Shown in pieces: positions 17,901 through 27,037 of a stretch of DNA of 48,645 nt; within the stretch, counting starts at the first letter, position 1; each line of letters opens with the position of its first letter. The stretch covers positions 1 through 48,645 of the forward strand of contig JABJFI010000089.1 of the NCBI GenBank assembly GCA_018662825.1. Reading direction: 5' to 3'. The stretch is from Methanobacteriota archaeon. GTDB taxonomy: Archaea > Thermoplasmatota > Poseidoniia > Poseidoniales > Poseidoniaceae. A program made the translations under genes and the position numbers. The notes under the pieces are model-generated. The model was given only the letters and a program-made list of their open reading frames with translations, did not search any database and was not told where the DNA came from.

Positions 17901-20900
17901 CATGACCGAACCTTCTACAGTTTGAACCTTCATTGGAATGTCTAAAATGGCCGAAGGAGACGCATTATAGGTGTCTTGAAGAATACTATTCAATGTTTGA
18001 TGAGTGAGTTGTGTGGTTAATGTTTGATGGTGAGGAATGAATTGCAATTGAGTCAATTTCGCTGTGAAATTACCATTCAATTGCAATTGGAACACACAAG
18101 CATCTAGATGCGCTGTGTGTTGTGTTTGGCTGTGACAAGTACCGGTGGTTTGAATACGACGGAATTGTGTTGATGAAGTTGCATCGAAGGATTGACCCTG
18201 TGAAAACGGAGCGTAACGTACCCAAGAGGAGCCGCCATCGGTTTGTGCTGCAATCAAGAAACTGACATCAAAAGAAGAAACTACTGGCCCTGTTCCTAAA
18301 CTTCGAGCGACGAGTATTGTCAAATTGGCAAGTGTAGTTCCAGATGAATACGTGAATTCAATTGATTGTGTACCATGTACGATGTTTGAATCAAATATTT
18401 CAAGGGAATTGAAATTTCGATTGAGGCCGAATTCCTGGCTCGCATTCGATTCGGGCCATGAAAACAATTCCGTATCTTCTGGGCCGAGTTCAATCACCGG
18501 TTGAAGAGGAGCAGTGCCGCATATTGGTTCGAAAAGGAAACCAGACAACGATTGTCCGGGGTACCAAGTCAATGAAAAATCCGTTGACAATTGGGGCCGT
18601 CCTTGACGTTCGATTGTTTGTATTAATGAGGGTCGATAGGTGTCATCCCAGCGACTTGAAACGACTGAATATTGACTATGTGTGGCAGTGAGATTACCAC
18701 CAATCATTTGGAATTCGGCCTTTTGGAATGGGCAGAGCGCGTTGGTCGACCATATCAAAGAGGCAAGATTCGTTGTTGCCGTGGATACAATGGCAGTATC
18801 GCTGTTAACTTCCAATACTTGGAGATTTGAACCGCTGTAATCACCGAGATGTGATAGATGATAGGAATCAAAGAACGTGAGAGTTCCAACCGAAAGGCGT
18901 TCAATATATGGTGTAACCAATCGGTCAAGACTCGTGAAATTGGCTCGAACATGCAAGGTTGGGAATTGAAGGGCATCAAACGGCAAATCAAGTGGCAAAG
19001 TTTTGTTTTGATATCCATCAATTGGGGTGCCATTACCATCCAAAATATCAAATCTAACGGAGGTGTTTTCGGGTTCAAATACAAATCCATCTAATTGGCC
19101 CCATCCAAACAATGGATCGGGTGTTAGAACCTCAGACACCCATGTTCCTGCGGGTTCGTAAACATCAATTTCAATACCTGCATCATCAATATACCAGCCA
19201 TCCAATTCAATCAATTGGTCCGAGAAAAAGCTGAATTTAGCCCTAACGGACAACCCAGTGAGGTTTGACAAATCATATTCTTTGAGGTCAAAGCCTCGCT
19301 GGACATTGTGGCATCCGCCAACAACTGTTGAGCCGTCGAATATTCCTTGGTTATGGAACGGTGAGAAACTGTTGACTGTGGATAATTGGTCATGGAATGA
19401 ACCAAAAGTTGGAGGAATAAACCACCATGAATCGCCGCCATCTGTTGAAATGGAAACAGTCCCCCCGTCCCAATTAGATTCAGTACATATCCAACTTCGG
19501 AATGTTAATCTTGAAGTTGAATTTTCTGGAAGAGTGTATTCTGGTGTATACAAATCTGTCCACATATCACTTCGATATTCATCATCCAGATAGATTCCCG
19601 CACCATTAGTTCCAGAATGCCATAAACCAGGTCCAAATCCAGAGGAATTACTGGTGGGTCCCACCTCCCAACGTCGATTTGATTGTGCCCATAACGACCA
19701 CCCAGCAGGCAATTCATTTCCAGAATCAAAATCAATCAATGTTGTTTTCTGCGTATTATGTCCTAATAGCGTAACCCATTGCCATTCATTTGGCCCCGCA
19801 GGAGTTTCTAACCAGCCATCGGAAGAACCGTTGATTCCTGTTGGTTGGTTGGTGAAATTTTTCAATCGTTGAATATATTGCGAAGGCGTTCCTCTATCGG
19901 TCCAAACACTCAAATCATCAATAGTAATTCCCTCCCAACCCATTGAAGTTGTTCCACCATAGTTGATTTGAGCATTCGTTTCAACATTAAATCTAACAAG
20001 CGCATGGCTAGCATTTTGTGGCGCTGTCATCGTCCATGGAAGTGAATAACGCACTGGGCACCATTCACCTAATGAATCGCCACCGTTGAACCAAACCCCG
20101 CCACAAACAGCCCCCATTGAAGGGTGGCCTGGGTAAGTCGAGATTGGTGAATAGGTGGAGCCATTATCGAGTGAAAGCCATGCTGTGAGGTAATCACTAG
20201 CACCACCTTGGATATCCCAATTCACCCATATTTCCAATTCTACATTTTGACCAGTGAAGTTAGAGAGATTAAGAGGGAGGACTAAATCACCATGAGCATT
20301 AGCCAAATAATTTCCAGAAAGATTACCATGAAACCATGATGCGGAATCATCGCCTTGGTTGTGTACTTCAAAATTATCAACAAACCATCCACCTCGTGCT
20401 CCGAGACTTGAACTAGTTTGGAAACAAAGTCGGAATTGCACTGTGGCTTGCATATCCGTGACATAGGGGTCGAGTTGAAATTGTGAAGTCACCCAATTAC
20501 TATCTTCTCCATTCCATACAGTCGATGGAGAATGATTCAACTGAGCAGTCGAAGGATAACCATCCAATGGTGAAAGTAAACCCCATGTTCCATTGGTATG
20601 TCTTATCTCAATCCATGCTGCATCATCAGTCAAGAGGGCTGCCCAATGCTCAAAGGTCAAAGTATAGTTCTTGACAAATGTTGGCGTTTCAATAGTAGGT
20701 GAGCGAAGACAACCCTCCATATCCGGTCCGAGATCACCGCGTGCCTGCGTTGCTAAAAAGCCAATTGAATTCGAACCATTGGATGGGACAAGCATCCCAG
20801 AATTCGTAGTAAAAGGAACGATGCTTGGGCGTTGAATAGACCATGCCTCATGGTCGGCTCCAGTTCCCATCCATCCGGGTGCAACGACTACTGAAGATTC

Positions 20901-21320
20901 AAAATTGGTAATTGAACCAAGTGATGAATTCGTGGCCAAAGTCAATTTTCCACCATGGCCAATTCCATTGGTGAGTTGATGAGTTCCATTCCATTGATTT
21001 GATGCTCCAACTCCAAACTGGGTACCATTACTTGAGGAAGTATTCCATAGTGGTTCAACATCTAGAGTTCCGCTCAAAAATGTTTGATTAGCGGGGACGG
21101 AAATGGTTGATGACAAACTGGTATTGACGCTTGATTGGTTCTCGCCAGGATGGAAAAATAATTCACCGGTTGTATCTTGTTCGGGTTCAGGAAGTAATGA
21201 GGCGGCAAATGTAGCATCATTACCAGCACTCAACGGTACACCAAGCATCAAAAAAACCAACACAAATGCAGTACATGACGACCTTTGGACATCACGTGTT
21301 GAGCGTTGATTTTTCAGCAC
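14907..21320 (-). CDS. giant multidomain surface protein (2137 residues) with membrane anchor
   Basis: 2137 residues from a GTG start. The signal peptide (about residues 15-34, FVLVFLMLGVPLSAG) supports this start. The ectodomain is almost entirely beta-type and rich in Asn-x-Ser/Thr. At least three MAM/jelly-roll-like modules are marked by the closing motif GGWFVDNFEV, GWEGITIDDLSVW or GWYIDDAGIEI and by segments such as STDGGDSWW. Later regions resemble Ig-like or CARDB modules; a CARDB-like domain precedes the membrane (ISVIV-type strands near RVSNVGVLTGNMTVEC). One transmembrane helix (~2080-2100) is followed by a basic stop-transfer (LHRREK) and a short tail with PPPRPKD, also found in the protein ending at 47165. 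MAM-like modules occur in secreted peptidases, but no protease motif is seen. Probable large adhesin or substrate-binding surface protein. It lies 32 bases from the tRNA gene. Confidence 0.85.
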   Translation of the reverse strand: MLKNQRSTRDVQRSSCTAFVLVFLMLGVPLSAGNDATFAASLLPEPEQDTTGELFFHPGENQSSVNTSLSSTISVPANQTFLSGTLDVEPLWNTSSSNGTQFGVGASNQWNGTHQLTNGIGHGGKLTLATNSSLGSITNFESSVVVAPGWMGTGADHEAWSIQRPSIVPFTTNSGMLVPSNGSNSIGFLATQARGDLGPDMEGCLRSPTIETPTFVKNYTLTFEHWAALLTDDAAWIEIRHTNGTWGLLSPLDGYPSTAQLNHSPSTVWNGEDSNWVTSQFQLDPYVTDMQATVQFRLCFQTSSSLGARGGWFVDNFEVHNQGDDSASWFHGNLSGNYLANAHGDLVLPLNLSNFTGQNVELEIWVNWDIQGGASDYLTAWLSLDNGSTYSPISTYPGHPSMGAVCGGVWFNGGDSLGEWCPVRYSLPWTMTAPQNASHALVRFNVETNAQINYGGTTSMGWEGITIDDLSVWTDRGTPSQYIQRLKNFTNQPTGINGSSDGWLETPAGPNEWQWVTLLGHNTQKTTLIDFDSGNELPAGWSLWAQSNRRWEVGPTSNSSGFGPGLWHSGTNGAGIYLDDEYRSDMWTDLYTPEYTLPENSTSRLTFRSWICTESNWDGGTVSISTDGGDSWWFIPPTFGSFHDQLSTVNSFSPFHNQGIFDGSTVVGGCHNVQRGFDLKEYDLSNLTGLSVRAKFSFFSDQLIELDGWYIDDAGIEIDVYEPAGTWVSEVLTPDPLFGWGQLDGFVFEPENTSVRFDILDGNGTPIDGYQNKTLPLDLPFDALQFPTLHVRANFTSLDRLVTPYIERLSVGTLTFFDSYHLSHLGDYSGSNLQVLEVNSDTAIVSTATTNLASLIWSTNALCPFQKAEFQMIGGNLTATHSQYSVVSSRWDDTYRPSLIQTIERQGRPQLSTDFSLTWYPGQSLSGFLFEPICGTAPLQPVIELGPEDTELFSWPESNASQEFGLNRNFNSLEIFDSNIVHGTQSIEFTYSSGTTLANLTILVARSLGTGPVVSSFDVSFLIAAQTDGGSSWVRYAPFSQGQSFDATSSTQFRRIQTTGTCHSQTQHTAHLDACVFQLQLNGNFTAKLTQLQFIPHHQTLTTQLTHQTLNSILQDTYNASPSAILDIPMKVQTVEGSVMVNLSYATQTKLVDRIVPPTHTRWLPTQTIVFETQHWRGDAHSLEWDAPDFSSIHLTLSSSASYADSLVEVEAFNLDSSPQYRQLYGVGFASFVENQSSTVCTMNTCTVTWAFNSHWLMDDVDDLYLLAKGVDVDGFSTGPTILHRHTLFNEIENDLEVIDFNVIDDTNRVLSDWSNPQWPFHLNASQNMQASGKVRFEGILGAYVGLGDAQVRIDATAVPPVNQSGGPDEWPDEPIIWNMSWYADVDANGAFLVPINAPDISENLPSNTRIVLSPHLERLGPASENAATSIDQTSPSQAIPFLFDKIEPTTTTLQILDSGGYAPADGYIWTLQQDVALRLNLQDPEGLSNTIQFSYWLEASHDMNGNGEMEEEEYSTQTVTFNSGLTSAEIDLPHLSWQDILPAGRSSGKASIVVKGFDLAGNALLGGGEFGEQNDLATLQVQERFDTLIETESLSFDLYNSSLLIGNEHTFSFALIDANGIQSLDSIELALLSQDQSEICAIKYLPRFEEIIYDSNCFEISPVVNISKTPLQSEWHLDITFRIAWGVDNISTLSGTPSLKVFDEGQNLGLGLSHLSVFNWHLSSELYLGPIIISDQTEPIGVITATEISVHLNDDILVETRLYHANTSISAQHIPSSAYIQATLSDGERSILQNMSFSSTGNISMLLNLNSSILKHRQATLTVEVIGVPNMIFLQSFDITLDQDHPILSIPPGILSQVDSDTFDEQEIIVIVSDEVGMDINSVKMHWYFTRAGHEIENSAGEQSIDYLSGTAPTYTFSSRVNLQPSNESLLIKNDQLVVWFSGFDMSGRAVSGFGTEGLPLNPRFQWIAFEPQFEDIIVTPYRPVLGEQLSIFVRVSNVGVLTGNMTVECYDDLGRLLASNSSTIGGGSWVDYEWKVEAWKTGRLGITVKIVNFTGNVPIPVADVQTYQQQDGQTATKLGFAGLIFLLSSGIFIASILHRREKINEFTSNQVHHAMDYRSMPPPRPKDLVDLTQEE

Positions 21321-21431
21321 TGGGGAAACACCTCGCTATGCGAGGTGGGCCATCAATTATCAATACGCGCGTTTAATGTTTGACAAAACACCTGTGAAGG
21401 GTTCAAAGTATGTCGGCCATAGGAGTGAACG

Positions 21432-22448
21432 ATGTCGAACCTTACCGACCTTGATAGTGCTCAGTCGCGCGAGGTTGAAGAGCAATTATTTGCGACGCAT
21501 CGCTTGCAAATTAATCGTCATGTCCCCATCCCACTTCCGCGTCAAAATTTTTGGAGCATGGTTCATCAACTCTTGAGAAGTTTAGATTCTGAAATTCAAG
21601 GCATGATGATGAAAGGTATGACGGGTATGCGTCTACAAAATTTGCAAAAGCGTCAAGCAAACATTCGTCTTATTGCTTCGGAACTCGCTCGAAAACGTTT
21701 GGTGGCAATGATGCAACACGTATCATCACAATCTCTACGCACTACAACCCCGCCCGGCGTTACTCAAGATTTGCCAGCACTTGATTGGCAACGCCATGAC
21801 CCTGCTGAAAAAGCGATTTATCACATGATGCAAGTTCAAATTGACCGCTTCAAAATGGAAGTCGAATGGAATTCGATGCAAAATGGAATAGCAGGTGAAA
21901 CCGCTCAAGGGCAAACTCGTTATGCACCGGGTACGGTTCAACTTGATTCATTTGTGGATTCAAACCTTACAGGTTCTGCTCCACCAGATTTGGCATTTGA
22001 AGACCGAGAACCTCCGGCTGAAGCTTTTGAATCAGCAGGTGACGAAGAAGAACGTTTCATTGATGAAGAATGGCCAGACTTAGACGAATATATCCACGCT
22101 GATTTAGTTGATAGTGCTCCAATAGAAGTTAAGGTACCAAAGAATGTTGCCACTGGAGATGTGAATGAAAAGCATGCTGCAGCGCTTGAATTGGCTCCTT
22201 CGAAGAAAGCATCATCTTCTATTGAAATGTTTGAAATGGAACAAGAATCTGCTGTTGAAGCGCCGATAGAAGAAGTCCCTGAAGAACCTGAACTCGTACG
22301 TATTCGTGTATTGATGGCAAGTCCAGAACCTATTGCTACCAAAAACGGAGAAGAACTTACCCTTGAAGAAGGCGATATTCATTTTGTTGATTCTGAAACT
22401 GCAAGTTGGCTAATTGATTCAGGTGTTGCAGAAGCTGCATCACTTTGA
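21432..22448 (+). CDS. GINS complex subunit, GINS15 (Sld5/Psf1-like)
   Basis: 338 residues. The helical A domain (~40-125) includes SEIQGMMMKGMTGMRLQ and RQANIRLIASELARKRL. A long acidic, probably disordered linker follows (~160-285). The small C-terminal B domain (~288-338) reads RIRVLMASPEPIATKNGEEL and then EEGDIHFVDSETASWLIDSG, matching the beta-rich GINS B domain with its ending 'ALIERGVAE'-like. The A-then-B order is that of archaeal GINS15 (GINS51). GINS binds MCM helicase and the Cdc45/RecJ-like protein to form the replicative helicase. The linker is longer than usual for archaeal homologues. AGGAGTG lies just before the ATG. The gene is divergent from the giant surface protein and converges on uS10, so it is probably transcribed alone. 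Confidence 0.7.
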   Translation: MSNLTDLDSAQSREVEEQLFATHRLQINRHVPIPLPRQNFWSMVHQLLRSLDSEIQGMMMKGMTGMRLQNLQKRQANIRLIASELARKRLVAMMQHVSSQSLRTTTPPGVTQDLPALDWQRHDPAEKAIYHMMQVQIDRFKMEVEWNSMQNGIAGETAQGQTRYAPGTVQLDSFVDSNLTGSAPPDLAFEDREPPAEAFESAGDEEERFIDEEWPDLDEYIHADLVDSAPIEVKVPKNVATGDVNEKHAAALELAPSKKASSSIEMFEMEQESAVEAPIEEVPEEPELVRIRVLMASPEPIATKNGEELTLEEGDIHFVDSETASWLIDSGVAEAASL

Positions 22449-22495
22449 ATAGCCTTACGGCAAACAGTTGTTAGACAATGAATTCGTTCGTCGAA

Positions 22496-22825
22496 TCAGT
22501 TGACTGAGCGCATTGAAAGTTCAATGCTCACTGTATCTGGAATTTGAATACGGGTCACTTGACGGAGAGCGGATTCGCCCTTTCCGGAGGTAATATCCAT
22601 TTCAAGCAAACGCTTGTGAACACGAAGTTCCCAGTGATCGTAAGTTTCAACGCCCTCACCATCAGGTGCTTTGCGGACTGGAACAACAAGGTGTCGTGTC
22701 GGCAATGGGATTGGTCCACGAAGTGAGATACCACCGGTATCACATATGGTTTTGATTTGGCTTGCAACGGTGTCAATGTCACGGTGATTTTGTCCCGTGA
22801 GTTTGATAATCGTTACTGCTGCCAT
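22496..22825 (-). CDS. rps10: 30S ribosomal protein S10 (uS10)
   Basis: 109 residues, normal for archaeal uS10. The sequence contains the family landmarks GPIPLPTRHLVVPVRKAPDG and HWELRVHKRLLEM. It contacts 16S rRNA in the small-subunit head. The gene follows EF-1alpha by 41 bases, the classic archaeal order, and AAGGA stands seven bases before the ATG, so it is translated from the shared message. It converges on the GINS gene with 47 bases between the stops; that gap holds no clear signal. Confidence 0.95.
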   Translation of the reverse strand: MAAVTIIKLTGQNHRDIDTVASQIKTICDTGGISLRGPIPLPTRHLVVPVRKAPDGEGVETYDHWELRVHKRLLEMDITSGKGESALRQVTRIQIPDTVSIELSMRSVN

Positions 22826-22866
22826 AGTGATTCCTTCCGATTCCTTCAGATTTTATTGAGGTGAAA

Positions 22867-24156
22867 TCACTTCTTATCAATCTTCAAACAAACGCCAGCT
22901 GCGACGGTCTTACCCATGTCACGGATAGCGAAGCGAGAGAGTTCAGGGAACGTGTCCATTTGCTCAATTGCCATTGGCTTGTTTGGTTGGAAACGGATGA
23001 GACATGCGTCGCCAGTCTTGAGGAAAGACGGGTTAGCTTCCTTACCAGATTTGTTAGTCTTCTCAAGAAGTTCGAGGAATCGAACTGCAACTTGAGCGGT
23101 GTGTGCGTGGAATACTGGAGTGTATCCTACGGAAACAGCCTTTGGAATGTCCATTAGTTGGATTTGTCCAACAAAGGTTTCGTCGTGACGAACGAACATA
23201 GGTTCATTGTCAGAATATCCAGCAACGTCACCACGGCGGATGTCGACTTGAGCAAGACCACGAACGTTGAAACCAACGTTGTCACCAGGTTCCGCCTTAG
23301 GAACCATAGTGTGGTGCATTTCAATCGACTTGACTTCAGCAGACTTTTGTGAAGGATTGAAGACAACAGTCTTTCCAACATTCAAAGTTCCTGTTTCAAT
23401 TTTACCGACAGGCACTGTTCCGATACCGGAGATCTTGTAGACATCCTGAATTGGCAAACGAAGAGGCTTGTTGATTGGCTTATCTGGCATGGTGAGTTTG
23501 TCGATAGCTTCGAAGAGTGTAGGACCCTTATACCACGAGCAATTTTCTGATTTGTTGTAAACGTTGTCGCCGTTCAAAGAAGAAGCAGGAATCATAGGGA
23601 TGTCATCCGGTTTGAATCCAGCCATCTTGAGAAGGTTACTCACTTCAGTGCAGGCAGTATTGTACTTGTCTTCGGACCAGTCAACACCGGAAATATCCAT
23701 TTTGTTGACGTGAACGATGATTTGCTTAACACCAAGCACCTTGGCAAGGAAAGCGTGTTCCTTGGTTTGGGCGTTGACACCATCGTTAGCAGCACAGAGA
23801 AGAACTGCTGCATCAGCTTGTGAAGCACCAGTAATCATGTTCTTAACGAAATCTCGGTGACCTGGAGCGTCAATAACAGTCCAGTAGTAGTTTGGAGTGA
23901 AGAATTCTTTGTGAGCAACGTCGATGGTAATACCACGTTCGCGCTCTTCCTTGAGTCCGTCCATGACGTAAGCAAGTCCGAAACCGGCTTTACCGGATTC
24001 AGCAGCGAGTTTTTCGTTCTTTTCAATAACGTGTCCTTCGATGTGACCAGAATCTAGTAGTAGACGTCCGACAGTTGTTGACTTTCCGTGATCGACGTGA
24101 CCGATGAACACGATGTTTAGGTGAGGCTTGCTCTTATCTTCCCATTGACTTCCCAT
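22867..24156 (-). CDS. tuf: translation elongation factor 1-alpha (aEF1A)
   Basis: 429 residues, full length. The GTPase motifs are complete: P loop [10 protein letters not shown] (residues ~19-28), switch region [19 protein letters not shown] and NKMD. Domains 2 and 3 follow with the usual [19 protein letters not shown] segment. It delivers aminoacyl-tRNA to the ribosome. The insertions relative to bacterial EF-Tu and the RERGITID context are archaeal/eukaryotic. Upstream are a TATA-like box and AAGGAG eight bases before the ATG, so it has its own promoter in addition to any read-through from pyruvate kinase. uS10 follows in the operon. Confidence 0.98.
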   Translation of the reverse strand: MGSQWEDKSKPHLNIVFIGHVDHGKSTTVGRLLLDSGHIEGHVIEKNEKLAAESGKAGFGLAYVMDGLKEERERGITIDVAHKEFFTPNYYWTVIDAPGHRDFVKNMITGASQADAAVLLCAANDGVNAQTKEHAFLAKVLGVKQIIVHVNKMDISGVDWSEDKYNTACTEVSNLLKMAGFKPDDIPMIPASSLNGDNVYNKSENCSWYKGPTLFEAIDKLTMPDKPINKPLRLPIQDVYKISGIGTVPVGKIETGTLNVGKTVVFNPSQKSAEVKSIEMHHTMVPKAEPGDNVGFNVRGLAQVDIRRGDVAGYSDNEPMFVRHDETFVGQIQLMDIPKAVSVGYTPVFHAHTAQVAVRFLELLEKTNKSGKEANPSFLKTGDACLIRFQPNKPMAIEQMDTFPELSRFAIRDMGKTVAAGVCLKIDKK

Positions 24157-24195
24157 GGTAATTACTCCTTAGCGAACCCTCCGAACAACCACCCC

Positions 24196-24205
24196 TATTT
24201 AGAAA
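24196..24205 (-). promoter_or_regulatory. TATA-like promoter element for EF-1alpha/uS10
   Basis: The minus strand reads TTTCTAAATA. It is about 44 bases before the ATG, so a start about 26 bases downstream leaves a short leader that contains the AAGGAG ribosome site. Confidence 0.5.
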
Positions 24206-24234
24206 GCGCGACGCGCCAACCCATAAGCAATTCA

Positions 24235-24243
24235 GAAAAAAAG
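24235..24243 (-). terminator. T-run terminator after pyruvate kinase
   Basis: The minus strand has seven consecutive T (positions 24242-24236) 63 bases after the pyruvate kinase stop and upstream of the EF-1alpha promoter. Oligo-T runs are the usual archaeal termination signal. Confidence 0.4.
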
Positions 24244-24304
24244 CGGCTCTATTACCTGTTTTGTCTCCGGAATTACAGAAATTTAGAAAGTTTTTGCTGA
24301 TGTT

Positions 24305-25756
24305 TCATTCTGCACCGTGAATCGAGCCATCCTCTGCGATTTTGTAGAGACGAATGGTGCTGGTTGCACCGGATATTGCTTTGGGACTCCCCGATATAGC
24401 GACAATTCGGTCTCCAATACCGATAGTCCCGGCCCCCAATAAAGCGTGAAGTGAGGCTTGCATTGTCTGTGAACCTCGATCATATTCTTCGACCATCAAA
24501 CCTTCAACACCCGGAATTAATTGTAAACGGCGCATGGCACGTATACGATTGCTTACTGCTGTAACCGGTATCCCAGGGCAATAACCAGCAACCAAGCGTG
24601 CTGCATTTCCATGTTGCGTGGCAACCACAATACGTTTCGCTTTCGAAATTTTTGCTAACTCAACACCAGCATGAGCCACCGAACGAGTAGAAACGAAACG
24701 TGCCAAACCACTCGGTCGTTGTTCTGAAGAATTCAAACCCTTTTCACTCGCAACGGCTATTTTAGCCATCGTTTCAACGGCAGCAAGTGGAAATTTGCCT
24801 AACGCAGTTTCTCCAGAAAGCATGACTCCGGTGGCACCATGACGAATTGCACCAGATACATCACTGACTTCAGCTCGTGTCGGACGCGGTTGCAATGTCA
24901 TCGATTCAAGCATTTGAGTAGCGACAATGACAATTTTTCCTCTAGTGAGAGCACCATCAATGATACGTTGTTGGGCTTCAGGAACATCTTCGAGTGGTAT
25001 TTCCACACCGAGGTCTCCACGAGCAACCATAACAGCATCTGCAGAATCAAGAATCTCTTCAAGGTGTTCCAAGGCCACAGGGTGTTCTATTTTAGCAATC
25101 AAAGGAACATGTAATCCAGCATCTCGAACTGCTTTTTGGGCCGGTTCGAGGTCTTTTGCCGTTCGAACATAACTCACTGCAATATAATCTGCACCAGTTT
25201 TGAGAGCATGGGCTAATGCAGCCTCATCATTCGGGCCGATTGCGGGGAGGTCAACCATTGTTCCAGGAACATTGACGCCTTTTCGTTCACTCAAAACGCC
25301 TCCGTCTTCGATGATACAATCTACAATGCCACTGGTTTCCCGTGGTGAGTGAATAACCTTCAATCGAATTAATCCATCAGCAATGAGCACGGGGTCACCA
25401 TCATTCAATTCAGCAGAGAGCCCTGCGTATTCAACAGGAATATTACTTGCATCTGCTTCTTCCATTGATTTTAGTCCACAGTGGAGTTTGATTGAAGAAC
25501 CTCGCTCAAGAACAACAACGCCAGGAAATCGGCCTAGGCGAAGTTTCGGGCCCGGTAAGTCTGCGAGGATACAAGTGGGATGGCCAAGTTTTTCTTCCAA
25601 TGAACGAATACGTTGGTACAGCGGTGTCTTCTCTTCAGGGATGCCGTGAGAGTAATTGAGTCGGCACACATTGACGCCTGCTTGAAGCAATGAAAGCAAC
25701 GTTTCTTCATCATCGCAAGCCGGACCAATGGTTGCTACGATTCTAGTTCTGCGCAT
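24305..25756 (-). CDS. pyk: pyruvate kinase
   Basis: 483 residues, normal length. N-terminal signature RRTRIVATIGPACDD and RLNYSHG, followed by the B-domain region, the catalytic Lys in IAKIEHP and the metal-binding MVARGDLGVEIPLE (Glu in the substrate motif), then the regulatory C-terminal domain. It converts phosphoenolpyruvate and ADP to pyruvate and ATP, the last step of glycolysis; the enolase gene for the preceding step is also in this window. GAGGG lies a few bases before the ATG. It is the first gene before EF-1alpha on this strand, separated by a T-run. Confidence 0.96.
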   Translation of the reverse strand: MRRTRIVATIGPACDDEETLLSLLQAGVNVCRLNYSHGIPEEKTPLYQRIRSLEEKLGHPTCILADLPGPKLRLGRFPGVVVLERGSSIKLHCGLKSMEEADASNIPVEYAGLSAELNDGDPVLIADGLIRLKVIHSPRETSGIVDCIIEDGGVLSERKGVNVPGTMVDLPAIGPNDEAALAHALKTGADYIAVSYVRTAKDLEPAQKAVRDAGLHVPLIAKIEHPVALEHLEEILDSADAVMVARGDLGVEIPLEDVPEAQQRIIDGALTRGKIVIVATQMLESMTLQPRPTRAEVSDVSGAIRHGATGVMLSGETALGKFPLAAVETMAKIAVASEKGLNSSEQRPSGLARFVSTRSVAHAGVELAKISKAKRIVVATQHGNAARLVAGYCPGIPVTAVSNRIRAMRRLQLIPGVEGLMVEEYDRGSQTMQASLHALLGAGTIGIGDRIVAISGSPKAISGATSTIRLYKIAEDGSIHGAE

Positions 25757-25788
25757 GATAATCCCTCAACTGTAGAATGTGAAACTTC

Positions 25789-26985
25789 TCACTTGTAATG
25801 TAAACGAATAATAAACGATTCAACTTGTAAATCATTCACTTTTTCATTGCGAATTTGAAGAACCCAATCGCCATCGCCATAGGTTGATTCAGTATCGGTG
25901 AACATGTAAGAACTGAGTGTGAGGTGGATACAATCGTTGTTTTCTTCATCGCAATCATCTCCGTCGGCACGCTGATCAAGACCTGTGTCTGATGTGTTCT
26001 TCGCTTCTTCATCCTCTTCATTGAAGGCGTAAATATCGAGTTTTGCACGGCAATTGGTCGCTCCAACGAAGACTGGGGTGCAATCACCATCTTGCTGCGG
26101 ATAGGTGAGTTCACCAACAGCTTTGCGAATGGTGTTGCCTTTATCTTTATCATAGACGATATTCATGTCGAAATCGAGTGTTTGAGCATTTCCAGAGGTG
26201 TTGCCACCAATCTCAAAATCAGACCATTGACCGGCATAGCTGACATACACTTTGATGGAGTCTGAATCAGTCATACCTACACTGTTGAGAATATTGAGGT
26301 TCACTTCGTATTCACCAGGTTCAACATTTGACCAATCGATAGTTTCACCAGAAAAATCAACATCGTTTTCAGAATCTCCATCATTATCTTTGTCTGTAGA
26401 TGGGTCAAGGTCCCAATTCCATTCAGTAATATATTGGCTTGAATCTCCTGGTTCAGAGGATGATGCATCGAGCGTAACGGTGGTTGTTGCAGAAATATCA
26501 CGGTCAGTCATGGATTTGTCCATTTCACAAATCCATAGAACGATGTTCGTGTTTTCATCGATATCCTCGTCCGAACAGTCTTCAGAATCAGCATATTGGG
26601 CGATATCTGCTGTTGGCGGTATGGCTGTTGCCTCTGCAATAGTTAATTCCTTAGTGAGTGTGTTTGATTTGGAACCATCAGATACTGTCAATTCGATGAT
26701 TTTTGTACCGGATGAATCGTAATGCCATGTAGTCGAGCGTCCTGTTTCGTCGATTGCTCCATCTTCATCAAAATCCCACCGGTAGGTTAAGCCATTGCTA
26801 GGTGTTGAACTCGAGGCATCAAAGGTAATCACATCACCTGTTCGAATATTTGATGATGGAGAATAATTGAAAACAGCGAGTACCTCGTCATCAGAACCGC
26901 TTCCATCGTCTTCAAAAACACAACCAGCAAGACTGGAAACTACCATCAAGAGCGCGAGGAGAATGGGCATAGAAGCCGACTTCAT
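25789..26985 (-). CDS. lipoprotein with PKD domains and a P-domain-like C-terminus
   Basis: 399 residues from the ATG at 26985, preceded by AGAGAGG; a start further upstream would precede the signal peptide by 38 residues and is unlikely. The signal ends in a lipobox SSLAGC, so the Cys should be lipid-modified and the protein anchored outside. A short Asp/Ser linker leads to PKD domain 1 (~50-115, with FDASSSTP and YRWDFDEDG), a second PKD-like domain with WNWDLDPSTDKDNDGD, and a C-terminal beta domain ending GDWVLQIRN...IIRLHY that resembles proprotein-convertase P domains. No catalytic motif. A likely surface carbohydrate- or protein-binding lipoprotein. The gene follows PolB by 52 bases; cotranscription is possible. 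Confidence 0.8.
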   Translation of the reverse strand: MKSASMPILLALLMVVSSLAGCVFEDDGSGSDDEVLAVFNYSPSSNIRTGDVITFDASSSTPSNGLTYRWDFDEDGAIDETGRSTTWHYDSSGTKIIELTVSDGSKSNTLTKELTIAEATAIPPTADIAQYADSEDCSDEDIDENTNIVLWICEMDKSMTDRDISATTTVTLDASSSEPGDSSQYITEWNWDLDPSTDKDNDGDSENDVDFSGETIDWSNVEPGEYEVNLNILNSVGMTDSDSIKVYVSYAGQWSDFEIGGNTSGNAQTLDFDMNIVYDKDKGNTIRKAVGELTYPQQDGDCTPVFVGATNCRAKLDIYAFNEEDEEAKNTSDTGLDQRADGDDCDEENNDCIHLTLSSYMFTDTESTYGDGDWVLQIRNEKVNDLQVESFIIRLHYK

Positions 26986-27037
26986 GACCTCTCTTATGGG
27001 TGCCTTCACCAAAAGGCCTTCCTTCTTACAAGTCATT

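Noticed and set aside
21938-22342. 134-residue antisense frame in the GINS15 gene
   Set aside because: Ser/Ala-rich mirror of the acidic linker; no ribosome site and no recognisable features.
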